A stretch of DNA of 64,000 nucleotides from Yamagishiella unicocca (GCA_003116995.1 BDSL01000002.1:1-64000), one strand, 5' to 3'; positions 45,535 through 57,800 are shown, counted from the stretch's first letter. Notes: generated from the letters alone by a model not told the origin. Translations and numbers: made by a program.

Positions 45535-47885
45535 GACGACTTAAATGAGTTTCATGAAGCACGCGCGAAAAATTACGAGGATCACCAAGAACAGTGCCTC
45601 ACCCAGGCCAGCTTAAAAAGATCACTGTTCTCCATGAATACAGCACTTAATACCTGTGGCCGCCCGCTAAGGCAGGCGCCACTGCAAGTTTGCAGAGAGT
45701 ATTGCGCAACAATAAGGGCCTTCAACTACCTATACATAGTGGTCAGGTCTATGTAGCATAAGCTATGTGTATTTTGGAGAAATCAGGAAAGGACGACTAT
45801 GGGAATGGCAAAAGTGAACATGAGGGCTCTCGTATTCCCGCGCTTTGCGACCCTCCAGGGTTGTCGGTCCTACATGTAGCTGCTTGCGGAAGACTACACC
45901 GTTACTCTATACTTTAATCATTATTGTAGCCCCTATTCAGAATAATGTCAATCGACCAGGCGCCCGACAGTAATAAAACGTTGCGGTTGTCGACTATGCA
46001 ATGCTCTCTACAGCATATCAAGTTTACCACGGTAAAAATGGGTTACGATGGGGTTCTGAAATGCACTAGAGCAAGGCTTGGACTGCAACAGGCTGCAGTT
46101 CGTCATGTACGCCCGTGCAACACATTAGTTTCCAGCCGGTGTGACGCCCGACGGAATATTCCGACGGTAGCGTTTAAGAGCATGGCCAAACATTCGTATG
46201 CGAAATCAGCTCCATGCAGCGTATTATTAGCGGGGTCAGTGGCTGCGCGGAAGACACCACCACTGTAATACCTCAAGGTGCACGGCCTACTGAGTCATGG
46301 CGCACACACTTGCCGTTATCTTTCGGCGGTTGACACCCTGGTATGCAAGTGGCAATGCGGGGATCCCGGAAGGAAATCGAGATACACAGGGCGATACCCG
46401 CATACACTGGCATACCTGGGCCAGCCTGGGCATACCGGGCATACAAGATGTCATGACTCCTAAACCTAGTGAGGAGCTCCATGGGGTCGAGTTGAACTTT
46501 GCCGCCCAAGCCCGTGGCTATTGGCTGCGGGGAAATACGATATAACCGGCGTGATGCGGTGTAATGGGACGTCATGGAGGGCTGCGCGATACCTTAAACG
46601 TGCTAGGCCGTTGGAGGGTGGCTTCCAACGGTGTCGGGCCGGTCGCCGTCATGGACAGCTTACCGGCATTCCATTCGCCTATGAGCGCAGTTGACGAGGT
46701 TGACGCGAGCAGGCAATCGTGACGCGCGGCGAGACGCACGTCGCACCTCATACTTGAGTAACCTTTGGTTCGGTGGATTCAAGGCACGTTTGTCCGCACT
46801 GTAATGCTCGCTTATAAGCGTGACGGCTGCGCATATCGACACAGCTTGCTAGACTGGGCCATTAGAGCAACTTTGCCAGGGCACCCCTCCCCCTTTGTCA
46901 ACCTTCGTCTTTCGTATCCTCACCCCAGTTCTCCAGCATGCATCTCAAAACGCCTTTCCTAAACGGTTTTTCTCGCATCCACGGGTCTTCCTCGAAATCC
47001 CCTTTCCTGCTACGCCACTGACACACGTGCAGTCGCTGAGCACATCGCCCGATCTGGTCCGACAAACAGCCGTGCGGACAGCTCGCAACAGCTCGCAACG
47101 TGTTAGCACGGGGAGACCACAACGGCACACTCTTCTACGGCAATGCCAATGCGATGCTTATACTGTGTCATCGCCCACGTTTATATCCGTGTATACTGTC
47201 GCCTAACATTTTGACGGCTCCGTTCACGCTATTTGCTTTGTCAGGCCCCAAAGGGCCCCAATCATATACTTGCTGATTCTAGGGCTGCGGCAGCGATGAA
47301 GTTCCAAGCCGATGATTAGCTATGTTGAGCGCGCAGGCATGTTATCGTGGGTGGCCTCCCCTGCGAGCTCCCAGGGGTGCCCCCCCCATGTGGCCGCATC
47401 TCCCTCTGATGTAATGTCAGCACGCGCACGGCGGCCTTCGGCGGCGACTTGAATGGCAGCTTTCGCCGTTTGCTTCCTCTCTGACTAACTCCCTTTCACA
47501 GTGGAGTCTAGTTCCTCAGCGATTACAGTCTTTGTCCTGAGGATACCGTACTCAGGCGTAAATCGGTTGGACCGTTGGAATCAATTGGATGCCGAACATG
47601 TGGGCGCCAAGTATGACCGATCATGTAACTGTAATGGCCATCCATGATGCCGCGTAGCCTACAGTTACTATGTTGCAACAGCACCGCGCCAAACAGCAAC
47701 CCGTCAGTCGCGTCCGCGGCGCAAACGTTTAAGTATGGCTTTGTTATGGGCTGTTACAAATCCGGCTGGGGCCAAATCTCGCACCAAGCAACGCCATGCA
47801 GGCGTCAAACAGCCCTCTGCTGGCGGCCTCCGCCGGAGCAACTCCTAGCTTTTAAAGAACACAAAGAACAGCAGCCGAGCCGCTA
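45535..47885. other. Spacer with no recognisable gene
   Basis: It includes the KDTA promoter region on its left side and the 3' flank of the minus-strand 47.9-49.4 kb gene on its right. It is lower in GC than the genes. The only structured feature recognised is the dispersed repeat at 46923-47003. A short GGGCATACC-type tandem motif lies near 46410-46445. Confidence 0.5.
46923..47003 (+). repeat. Dispersed ~80-bp repeat, best intergenic copy
   Basis: The most complete copy, running from CCCAGTTCTCCAGCATGCAT through TTTCCTAAACGG to CCACGGGTCTTCCTCGAAAT. It is the only copy found outside an inferred intron. No terminal inverted repeats or clear target-site duplication were seen. Confidence 0.8.
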
Positions 47886-49423
47886 CTAGCCGTCGACACC
47901 AGCGCCAGTAGAAGCCGGCTGGTAAGCGCCCGCTGTGCCGAACTGGAGGCGCAGCGCCGACCGCACCGTGGCAACCATTAGGGCAGGGGCCACAGAGGGA
48001 CAGAGGCTGCAGCTGGGGATGCTGCTGTTGTTCAGGTGAGTGTGGGTATTCCAAGTCATCTTCAAAACCTTCAATTCCTGACGGCTTATCCAATCGTGGC
48101 TCTTGCAACGGCACAGCCTCCTCGCCAGCTCCCACCACACCCGACACGAACTCAAACAGTAGTGCCCATTTGGATCCAGTAGCACCTCCGAAACCTCCTG
48201 CCAAACCGAGGCGACTGCCTCCGGCACCTGCGTGAGTGCCAGCGGGGAAGGCAGATCAGTGGGCTATGGCGCGGGGCGCCTGCGACGGATGGCAGGGAAA
48301 AAGAGGGCTGGCGTGATGCCCTGAGCGCCTTGCGCTATCACACGCGCCAAGGGCACCGCCTATATACCAATACAAACGCCGCTCACAATTGGGGGGTTCC
48401 GCCCTTGCCCACGCCGCCACAACCTTCGCAGCCGACGGCAGGGGCCGTCTCATTACTCGCGGGGTAGACGTCCATGATAGTACGGCATTATCGACATCAC
48501 TAATTCGCATTGCCGTCCTGGATGCAGACGCCATTCTCACAAAACAGCCCAGGGAAAAGGACGCTGCCACCAGCCCCCCAGCAACACAGGGCACACGCTG
48601 TCGTACAGGCGCGCCACGGAGCCGCACCGCGGGGCCGCCCACCTTGGCGAGTCCTGCGCCGGCGCTCCACTTGACGCCGTATCCGTCGCCAAATGTCATC
48701 CACGGATTGTGCAGCCTCAGGCCAGCCGTTCGACAAGCCGGTGGTGCCGCCGCTGGCACGTTGGTGCCTGCAGGGCAAGAGCGTGCTGCAAATCAAGACA
48801 GCCCCGTGTAGGACGGCGACTGTGCGGCTGCCGTGCGACAGGCGCATGGACCCCACGGCAGTGTCGAGGGGCTGCGCCGGAGCACGCGCTTTTCACCCAT
48901 TGATACGCGGGCTGGTAGCGGAGGTGCCGCGGGCGCATCCTTTTGGAGTCAGCTCGTATCGCGAACGATTGGGTTATCGGGCAAGTCCTGCACCACGTCC
49001 CGTACCCACTGTCCACTCCGGACCGCAGCCCCACCCGCCCTCCTCCACTTCACCCACAAAAAGACCAAGTCGAAATCGGACAGCCGCAGCCGGCTGGCTC
49101 CCAGCAGCAGATCCGCCGAGATCACGTCCACCAGCTGCTCCTCGCCCACGGCCGTGTCAGCCGCCACCGCATCGCCGACTCCAGAACCGATATCCGTGCC
49201 GCCGCCCGCGGCATGCAGCAGAACGTGGTAAGCGCACACCACGCGTTTAAAGTGCTCCTCGGCGTCAGCTGGGTTTCGGAGCGCGGCGGTGTCATCGCCT
49301 GCTGCCCCGCCCGCTGCTACCACATTCGCAGCGGTGTGTCCGGGCGGCGAATCAGCTAGGCCGGTACCCGGACTGCAACCGTTGTCGTGGTCCTTCACGT
49401 CACGTCTTTGCTTGTCAGGATGC
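47886..49423 (-). CDS. Possible J-domain-like protein, 5' end not found
   Basis: Three exons join in frame: 49423-49035, 48767-48643 and 48227-47886. The first begins just inside an HPDK tetrapeptide (intron in the preceding codon, consistent with WHPDK). About 60 residues later comes DAEEHFKRVVCAYHVLL, which resembles helix III of a J domain (AEEKF...AYEVL). A long Gly/Ala-rich insertion separates the two. Downstream sequence includes LHNPWMTFGDGYGVKWS and VWQEVSEVLLDPNGHY, not recognised. No exon encoding J-domain helices I-II was identified between 49424 and 50765. The chosen last-exon frame has clearly higher third-position GC than the alternative open frame. The HPDK match could be coincidence. 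Confidence 0.4.
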
Positions 49424-50765
49424 CTGCCAAGGGTCCAGTAACGGAGGGGTGTCAGCCGTGATGGCGGCGGCAACAGGGCGGGCGGAGGGATGCGTGGGCG
49501 CGGGAAACAGTCCAGCCGGGCATAGGAATACGACGCCATATGGTGTTCCAGGAAGCTCGTGGGGGTGCGTGCCCAAGGGGATATGGTCTGGGGAGGTGGG
49601 GAGGACCTGGGAAATTGTGCTTGGGTCAGGCCGCAAGGCCCACACTCCCGAACACCGCCCTGGGCAGCCCACCGCCAGATGGCTGAGATGTTAACACCGC
49701 ATGCAGCCAGGATCCATCTTTCCCTGGAACCAATTGCCGGCCGCATAGGCTCTTTGCGCCGCATACGCCCCGCGCCTCAAACAGGACTGGGACCCGTCAG
49801 CACAATTTGCCGGCCGCTTTGGGGTTCGGGAAAAGAGGCTGGTGCCTCAGAATGTATTCCGGCCGCGATGAAGTGAACTAAACCTTTTGGCCTCACGACG
49901 CAAACGTTGCGTGCTGCGTCGTGACCCGCCGCACCAGGAGCCTGGTTGCCGCTCCACCCCGCTGGTGACACTCCGCTTGGAACAAGCTTCAGCTCCAGCC
50001 GAAATGCCGGGAGAATTGTGTCACACCGGGCTGTCGGCAGGCCCGCCCGTCCCTCCCCCGTCCGGGTTTGGCACCGCAAGCCATACGCCAGAAACCAGAA
50101 TGCCCTCGCATAAGTCGGGGCGACACTGTTTGCTGGCAGGCCACCGCCGATTTCCTCAGCGTCTCGGGGGGCTGCTTTACCAACTCACCATTGCAGTGCC
50201 TGTCGGTGGAAAGCCCTTCGAATCGTGTCAGCGGTAGGCAATGGATCCTGCGCAAAATAAAAATTGCCAACCATGAATCTCGACCAGAACCCCCGGGCTT
50301 GCAGGATAATGCATTTTACGGGGTCTGCATGGTCCCTCCGCGCCGCCGGGTGGCACCTTGTTGTCCAAAGGGATTCCTAACCAACGAAGTGCCTCATCAT
50401 AGCGCATTGCCGTTTGGTCAAGGTATTAAAGTGGGAAGCGGACAACCGTATTCTCAACACGCAGCAAGCGGACAACCATGTTCTGAAGCACGCGCAAAGT
50501 GAAAATGTTCGCCGACTCCCTGCTTTAACTTGGCTTTTCGAGTTGCCCAGGTAATAGATAGGCACTATCTTCCACATACTCGTCACATGATGTACGAATG
50601 TGCGGTTGAAGGTGTAAAGTGCATGGGATGGGGGAATTTGTGCATGTACGGCACCATAGAAATTTGCGCAAATTTGCGCAAATTGCAAATTTGCGCTCAA
50701 ATTACATACGCAGCCTTCCCGTATGCTTCGTTTCTCTACTGTTATATGTTTTGAATTCTTAAGTA
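49424..50765. other. Spacer, probably upstream part of the 47.9-49.4 kb gene
   Basis: No exon could be assigned. The missing 5' exons of the minus-strand gene should lie here or further right. Near 50660-50703 the sequence becomes AT-rich with tandem AAATTTGCGC-like motifs. Confidence 0.4.
50657..50703 (+). repeat. AT-rich AAATTTGCGC repeats at left side of a possible element
   Basis: Several adjoining AAATTTGCGC-like 10-mers. Similar motifs in opposite orientation (tandem ACGCTAATTT) lie at about 54032-54060, and GCGCAAATTTAC at 53980-53991, on the other side of the gene at 50766-53342. This is the arrangement expected of subterminal repeats in a DNA transposon, but exact ends and target-site duplications were not found. 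Confidence 0.45.
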
Positions 50766-53342
50766 ATGCCGAAGGCGGAAGACTTCGTCGTGGCCCCAGC
50801 CAAGTGCGGCAAGCAGAAGTTTAGCCTCACCTTCAACGGCAAGTTTGTTGAGTTTACTATTTACGGTAGAACTATATATCTTGAAGAACTAAAAAACTAC
50901 GAGTCTCGGGACGAGCTGTTGCTGGACATTTTCCTGTGCCTAGTGCGCCCCGAGTCTGGAGCGCCGATCTGCGAGAAGATCGACTTTGGCAGCATCGGCA
51001 GCTTATATTTCACTGCCGCGGCTGACTCGACCGTACTGCTATGGCAGTCCGTTCTCAAGGCATGCGACTTGTACATCTGGGACCCGGAGCGCCTGTCCGA
51101 GGGCTTCAGCGTCAAGGCGTGCCGCAACAAGGCCAGTGGCGATGGCTGGGCCAAAAACTTCCGGGACTGGGACCGGGAGGTTCTGCTGTACGCGAAGCGC
51201 GCACAGTGCAACAATGGTGAGAGAATTGGAAGCTCATTCATTCGCGGACCCCGAACCCAGACCCGCTTCACCCGAAGTCTCGCCTTGCACACCCCGCAGT
51301 GGAGAAGCACGCGTCCGGCAAGTCGGTGCGCTTCATCCTTACAGACGACGCGGTGATGCGAGAACTGCCCTCGCACGTGCAGCAGATGTGCCCGCTATCT
51401 CTGACCCACAAGAGCGGCGTGTGCGTGGGGCTGCGTGACACCCTGGTCGCCGCCCTGCCACTGGGTATCAGCGTTTCGGACTTTTGTAACCTGCGCAACG
51501 AGGTGCGGGCAGCTGGGCACGTGCGCGCTGGGCTGTCGTACTACAACACTGTGGCCGGCCTGAAGAAGCACAAGCCAGCACGCAGGACGCAGCAGCGGCA
51601 GCAGTTCAATCGCCGGCTGAAGGCAGAAGCAGCTACGACTTGGTGCAGGCAGAGAGCCTTGCTGGCGCGCTGCCCATGCTCCAGCTGCCGTGTCTATCAA
51701 GCCATTCTTTGCTGGCGAGTCCATTACGGAGGTGGAGGTGCAGGCGGCGCTGCTTACGCAGTTCCAGCAGCACGGGTGGTGGATTAGGGGCCCTGTTGAG
51801 CTACCGCCATTCACGATTGGCAATGCTTCAATCTCATGCCTGCCCAACGTGCTGCAGCTAGGATGCCAGAAGCACGTTGCTGAGGGCTTCAGCCGTTCAG
51901 CACTCGTGCCCGCGATTGCGTCCAGGCTGGGCCTAATCAGCAGCGAGACAGTGGAGACCGTGGGCAACATGCCTGGAGCGGCAGCTGCGGGCGCCGCTTC
52001 TGCCAGGGCCGCAGGTTTGCCTTCTCAGCTGCTGCCGTCGCCTTCGCTGCTGCCGTCGCCTTCACTGCTGCCGTCGCCTTTGCTGCTGCCGTCGCCTTCG
52101 CTGCTGCCGTCGCCTTCGCCGCTCAGCAGCAGCGGCTTCAGCTTTGGTACCGAGCTCGGCGGTGGGGCTGGAGCGGCAACGGCGGGCGGCACACGCAGCC
52201 GCGGCATTGTGGTTCTGGATGATGCGGCGGCTCTGGCGGCAGCGCTGGTGGCGGCGCCGACGGCGGGTTTGCCTTCGCGGCTGCTGCCGTCGCCTTTGCT
52301 GCTGCCGTCGCCTTCGCTGCTGCCGTCGCCTTCGCCGCTCAGCAGCAGCGGCTTCAGCTTTGGTACCGAGCTCGGCGGTGGGGCTGGAGCGGCAACGGCG
52401 GGCGACATAGGCAGCGGTGCGGGTGGTCCCATTGATGTGGAGGTGGTGCCAGTGGCTGCGCCATCAGTGGCTGCGGCCGCTCCTCGGCAGATGTCCCTGG
52501 GGTCTCTTTTCAGGCCGCATGCTACTGCTGGCAGCAGCAACAGCAGCAGGCCCCTGCAGAAGCTGAGCGGCCAAGTGCAGGCGCCCGTGTCTATGACTCA
52601 ACGCCCGGTGAGCGGAAGGGCAAAGGTTGGGCAGGGTCCGCAGCGGCTGACAGCCTTCCACAAACGGGCGAAAGGCATTGGGTCAAGGCGCCTAACTGCC
52701 GCGGACTTGATGCGGCCAATCAAGACGGATGCAGAGGTAGAGCTCTTCTGGAAGCTCTACGCGGATCACATCGCGAGTTCGCGCACAGACTGGGCGGCCA
52801 TGACTGCGCACTGGAACCGCACTGTAGCAGAGTGCCAGGACCCGCACCTGCACCCCAAGCGCGAGAAGCACTTGCGCAGTTATGAGAAGGAGGTTGGAAA
52901 GATAATCAGCGAGCGTGACAGCCTAGCTCTCTTGCGGGGAGTTGCGCTCAAGCCATACGAGCCACAGTCACCGCAGCAGGCAATCGCTGACACCTTGGCT
53001 GCGGTGTACTCGGCGCCGCCTGCTGTGCCCCGCCCCGCCCCTCCTGTGGAGCAGCCCGTGCAGGCAACCCTGACTGGTGCGGTTGCTCCTGAGCCTCCCC
53101 GCATTCAATATCCCAAGGGGAGCCGTGCTACAGCGCAGAACGCGTGCGGCACAGTGCCCAATGCGGGCAAGGGTGGCAAGGATGTGTTCAAGCGGTGCCT
53201 GGAGTGCACAAGGCTCCTTAATGCAGCTGTCTCCAAGGCGGCACACTGCCACGCCTGCACTCAGCAGCAGCGCACTTTGGTGCTCAAGCTGACCGAGCAG
53301 TGCACGTGCGGCAAGCACGTCAGCAAGAAGCAGAAGTTGTGA
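50766..53342 (+). CDS. Unclassified gene, possibly transposon-encoded
   Basis: Exon 1 50766-51216 and exon 2 from 51300 join in phase 1 (start MPKAEDFVVAPAKCGKQ, later SVRFILTDDAVMRELPSHV). The third open segment (from about 51690, SIKPFFAGESITEVEV, stop at 53342) is in another frame. Either an intron near 51600-51690 was missed or there is a frameshift. The third segment holds an internal duplication (two copies of SPLSSSGFSFGTELGGG after LLPSPS repeats), then a conserved-looking basic region (LFWKLYADHIASSRTDWAAM). It ends in a Cys/His cluster, CLEC...HCHAC...CTCGKH, likely a zinc-binding knuckle. No DDE, reverse transcriptase or helicase motif is visible. AT-rich subterminal repeats and hairpins flank it. 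A lineage-specific host gene is the alternative. Confidence 0.5.
52021..52416 (+). repeat. Internal duplication with LLPSPS microrepeats
   Basis: A block of 15-bp CTGCTGCCGTCGCCT units followed by a shared segment (SSSGFSFGTELGGG) occurs at 52021-52187 and again at about 52260-52409. The copies are nearly identical at DNA level, so the duplication is recent. Confidence 0.9.
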
Positions 53343-53784
53343 GAAGGCATTGACCCTATCTCTCCGAGGAAGCTGTGACGAGGACTAGAAGAAATGGCTG
53401 CTTATTGCGACGAGACTGTCAGGTGTCGCGTATCGTGTAGGAGAATGTCGTACAGTGACTGCCAGTTCGGTCTACTTTCGGCGCGTGCGCGCCTTTGCGT
53501 AGTAACTGTCGTTCTGAAGTTCATCCTGCCGAGGCATATCCCTCTGCCGGGACGTGGCCTCCCGCCCTATGGTGGGCCGTCATGGGGTCACGTGGCGTCG
53601 TCGTTCGTTTCAGGCGTACAGGTTGCAGGCACACTACAGTGTGCATGCTTCGGGGAGTCACCGCGGATGGCTGTTCGTGGTTTTGTGTTCGTGTCGGGCT
53701 TTGCCAAGGAGGGTTTGCCGTTCGCCACGTGCCTTGGTTGCCGTTGCGGGGCTTGGTTGCCGTCGCGGTTAGAGAGTGTACCGG

Positions 53785-53789
53785 TGTAA
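53785..53789 (+). terminator. Candidate TGTAA signal for the 50.8-53.3 kb gene
   Basis: TGTAA about 440 nt after the stop at 53342. Motif and position only. Confidence 0.4.
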
Positions 53790-53877
53790 TCTTATTCCTT
53801 CAAATGCGGTGGACTGTGTAAGCTGGCGAAGGGTAGGCCAGGGCTGTAGGGTGTGTCAGTTGTGAAGTAGAGTGCAC

Positions 53878-53920
53878 GGAGCGCCGGTGGAGGGTTGCTC
53901 CCACTCTCCACCGGCGCTGA
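53878..53920. repeat. 13-bp perfect-stem hairpin
   Basis: AGCGCCGGTGGAG and its exact complement CTCCACCGGCGCT are separated by a loop of about 13 nt. A second compact palindrome, GCGCGGCCTTCGGCCGCGC, lies at about 54065-54083. Confidence 0.85.
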
Positions 53921-54826
53921 CATCTCTAATTAACTTTCGCTTTTACATTTGCTACGAATAAGTTGAATCAGGATGCGATAGCGCAAATTTACTGTAACTT
54001 AGCACTTTAACTCAGATCTTGGCTTGGTATTTACGCTAATTTACGCTAATTTACGCACAAATTGCGCGGCCTTCGGCCGCGCAAGTTCCCCATCCCCCAT
54101 CTCAGCCTTTTAACCGCCTCTGGATCACCCCATAATTTGCGCAATTTGCCGTTGAAAGGGATTGGAGAATGGGGACGGTGACAATTGCATCAAGCATGTT
54201 TGCGTACAAAACAAGCAATGCCTTCTGCGTAAAGGGAAACTTGTGTCACAGCTGGCTAGGGCGCCTGGAACTCATTCTTCAAAGAGGATGGCTGTTAACT
54301 TGAGGCCTTCCGGCGATGGCGTGCTGCCGCGCCTTACGAAGCGTACTGGACCTATGAGGTGGGATTTACGCGTTTGTTACCATCGCCCGGTTTGGGCAGG
54401 CGGGTGAGCGTTGCGAACGGGCACTTGCGCGGCGATCGCTTTCGCGTCCTGCCTAGCTGCCTGTCATACTTCTCTGGATGTGGATTCTTTGTTTCGCGAC
54501 CCATGTTTCGCGACCCATGTGGATATCAGACGCCCGCGGTTTGCTTGTGTGTGTGTTGGGCTTGCAGTTTGCACTCAAGCGATAACGCAACACGAAACCT
54601 GGTGTAACCTGTCTGCAAAATAAAGCAATGATCCGTGACTTGAGATAAGAAACCCGCACTGGAGCCGCTGATCGACGTGTCAGAACCTAGCCCCCAACCT
54701 TGTGAAGTGCGCCGCTCCTACCACCACAATCCGTCTTGCCGGCTTTTGATGCAGGAGGACCCGGGGACCTGTTTCGCACAAGCTGAAGCCGCATGGACAG
54801 CTCCACCGCCAACAGCGCATCATTAA

Positions 54827-57800
54827 ATTCCCCCGTTTGCCCCTCATTTCCGCTCCCCTCGCGCCCAACCCGGCCGTAGGGCCCACCAGCGCCACCCGCT
54901 GCTGTCCCACCTCCGGGTCGAGCCCCACCGCCGGACCTGCGGCTTGCGGCTGGCAAGTGCCGCTGTGGAGGTGCAGGAGACGGCCTCGGCTGCTGTTGCT
55001 GCTGCTGCTGCCGCGCCCCTGGGTGCAGAGCGCAGCAGCGGCGTGGCGACGACGGCTGTTGAGCCGCTGGCGGCACCCTTCGTGTGGACCAGGTGGGGGG
55101 GCAGATCTTCTTGGCTTGAAACAAACGTGACACGGCGTCCTCGCGGGTGGGGTCTGGCGGGAAGCCAGCTGGGGGCGGGGGGGGGCGCCGCAGCCAGGGC
55201 GGGGCTGTCAGGCCTATACACCGCTGTGGCCGCCCGCCGGCTGCTCAGCCGCCCTCCGGACCAGGCATCAGCCGGCTCTGCGGCCAGGTCTCTTAGTCAT
55301 GTCGTATTGTGCCTTTCTCGTCGTGCGTCTCGTCTCATGTTCAACCAGGTCCCGACCGCTCCGTTGCCACGCCTCGTCTCCGGTCCTCCTCCCCCCTGAC
55401 CCCCCGCGCTCCCCCTCCCCCCCCAGCCACTGGTGGCCGCTGCTGCCCGAGGCCTACCTGCGCCCCGAGCGGCCCAACCCCGTGACGCTGCTGGGCATCC
55501 CGATGGTGGTGTGGCGGGACGGGTCGGGCAGCTGGCGCGTGTTCAAGGACCAGTGCCCGCACCGCATGGCGCCGCTGTCAGGCAGGAGGGGCGGAGGGCG
55601 GGGGTGGGCGGGCAGGTGGAGGCCGGGAACGTCCCCCCGGGAACGTCTCCAGCATGTTCGAGTCCTGATGCAACCACTCAAGGAGTTGACCAACACGGTC
55701 GCAGATGCGGAGCTCGCCTGCCGCATTGTCCACCTGCCCACGTTGTTTCTCAAACACCTGCCGCAACCCCCTCATGCCTGCAGAGGGGCGGCTGGAGGCT
55801 GACGGCACTCTGTCCTGCTCGTACCACGGCTGGCGCTTTGGTGGTTCCGGAGCCTGCAGCCGCATCCCCCAGGCGGTGGACTCCTCGGCGGAGGCGGCCG
55901 CGTGCAGCAGCCGCCGCTCGTGCGCCACCGCGTACCCGGTGAAGATGGAGGTGAGGGGAGGGGGCGTGTTGGCAGGGAAGGACATTCGTATTCGTATGTG
56001 CGGCGAAGTCTTGTGTTGTATGTGTGGATCGAGACGTGGATCGGGACGGAACAGAGAAGACAACTGCGTAGATGAGTGGACGCCCCTGCGCCGCCCTCAC
56101 GTCAGCACTGACTCGCGCTTACGACCCTTTGCGCATCGGCATGACCCTGCCTGCCTGCCGCCCGACCCACATCCGGCCCCTCTGCCAACCCCCAAACGCC
56201 AGGCTGGCATGCTGTGGGTCTGGCCGGATGCGGCGCCGGATGCGGCGGCGACCGCCGCCGCCACACCCGTCCTGATAAGCAACGACCTGCGGAGCAGCCT
56301 TGCGGCGTCGCATGCGGCTCCCACTGCCGTCAGCGGACCCACGGCCGCCAGCGGCGGCAGCAGCAACGGTGGCGGCGCGCCGCCGGCGACGGAGGCAGCC
56401 TCGGCCCAGAAGGCGGCCCCGGGCCCCGACTGGTTCATGCGGGAGCTGCCGTACAGCTACGAGGTCCTGCTTGAGAACCTTACGGACCCGGCGCACCTGC
56501 CGTTCAGCCACCACGGCCTGACGCCAAACCTGCTGAGGTGCGTGGGGGAGGCTTCGCTTCGCGAGCTGCTGCGACGCCTTGTGGCTCGCTGTGTGTCGTG
56601 ATTCAGGAGAGCCTGGGCGGTCTGCGATACACCTCGACCGGCGCCGGACCCTGACACGTTGCGCGCCTTGAGCCGCGCGCCGCAGGCGCCTAGCCGTTGG
56701 CTGGGTGGTTGATGCGGTGGTTGATGCGGTGGTTGATGCGGTGGTTGATGCGGTGGTTGATGCGGTGGTTGATGCGGTGGTTGATGCGGTGGTTGATGCG
56801 GTGGTTGATGCGGTGGTTGATGCGGTGGTTGGGGCCGTCGTGCTGTGTGCGGCGGTGACGTGGCAGGATAACCCCTCCGCCTCGTGAGTTACCCACGTGC
56901 CGATGAACCCCTCCCCCCTCCCCGCGCCCAGGTCCAAGGGCGGCCCCATGCCGATGCAGCCGCACAAGGTGGCCTCCGCCGGCGCCGGTGCCGCTGCGCC
57001 GGAGCAACCCGCCCAGCAGCAGCAAGGCCAGCAACCGGCGGCTGCCGGAGCTGGAGTGACCTCGGGGGCGGCACTACCTCGGAGCTGGGCGCGACCCAGC
57101 GGCCCCGACTTCGAGTACGGCTTCGTGGGCAACATCAGCCCAGATGCCAAGATCGGCGTGCACATGCCACACCTTGTCATCTACTCCTACAAACTAGGCA
57201 CGGTAGGGTTTCCTGCAACACGGAAAGAGTGAGCCCTAGCTGGCATCCGCCCGACCCTGCCGCGTGCGTTGCGCCTTCGCCGCAGCCCACACGCATGCTT
57301 CAACGCGCGCGTGGCTGCATATTCTTGCGACTGATCAGGATGAGTCGTTCGTCTTCCTTATATGCACTGGGCATTAAGCAAGACCTCACATACGACAATA
57401 AGCTATCTTTCCCTTGCGTTCCAGGAGCATGGAGAAAGCTACCCCGTATCGTCGTACACGGCAGCAGGCGACGACGACCCCACATGAAAGCATCAACGGA
57501 TCCATTGCGCGCCCGACTGCAGCGCTCATGCTGTTGACACCCTGGCCTGCATTGGCTTCAACTTGTTACTGCCGCCAATTGCCTCGCCGTCGCTCCTCGT
57601 CCTGCAGACCGAAGTACTGATGGAGCTCTTCGCGGCGCCGATTGCCCCGGGCCGCAGCCGCTTCTTCACGGTGAATAAGCCGAGTCCGGCTCCCAGCAGG
57701 CCGCCCCTCCACAAGATGGACTTCAAAAAGCTCATTGCCTTCCTGCCGGCAATGTAAGCCCCCACCTAGTCACATCCGGGTCAAGGGTGGGATTTGGGTC

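Larger units (their letters stand above)
53343..54826. other. 3' flank of the 50.8-53.3 kb gene; hairpins, no gene seen
   Basis: TGTAA at 53785-53789 could end the upstream transcript. Two strong hairpins follow (53878-53920 and 54065-54083), then AT-rich subterminal-type repeats and a stretch without conserved open frames up to the first PAO gene. Confidence 0.5.

Noticed and set aside
48256..48759. Last exon of the J-like gene read in the GGFGGATGSKW frame
   Set aside because: That frame is open but has markedly lower third-position GC than the VPEAVASVWQE frame, and the latter fits the upstream exon phase.
54837..55130. Alternative plus frame starting ATG/CTG before the PAO Rieske exon (Leu/Arg-rich)
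   Set aside because: The 3-bp difference between copies A and B and the VEPLAAPFVWT continuation into the next exon support the other frame.
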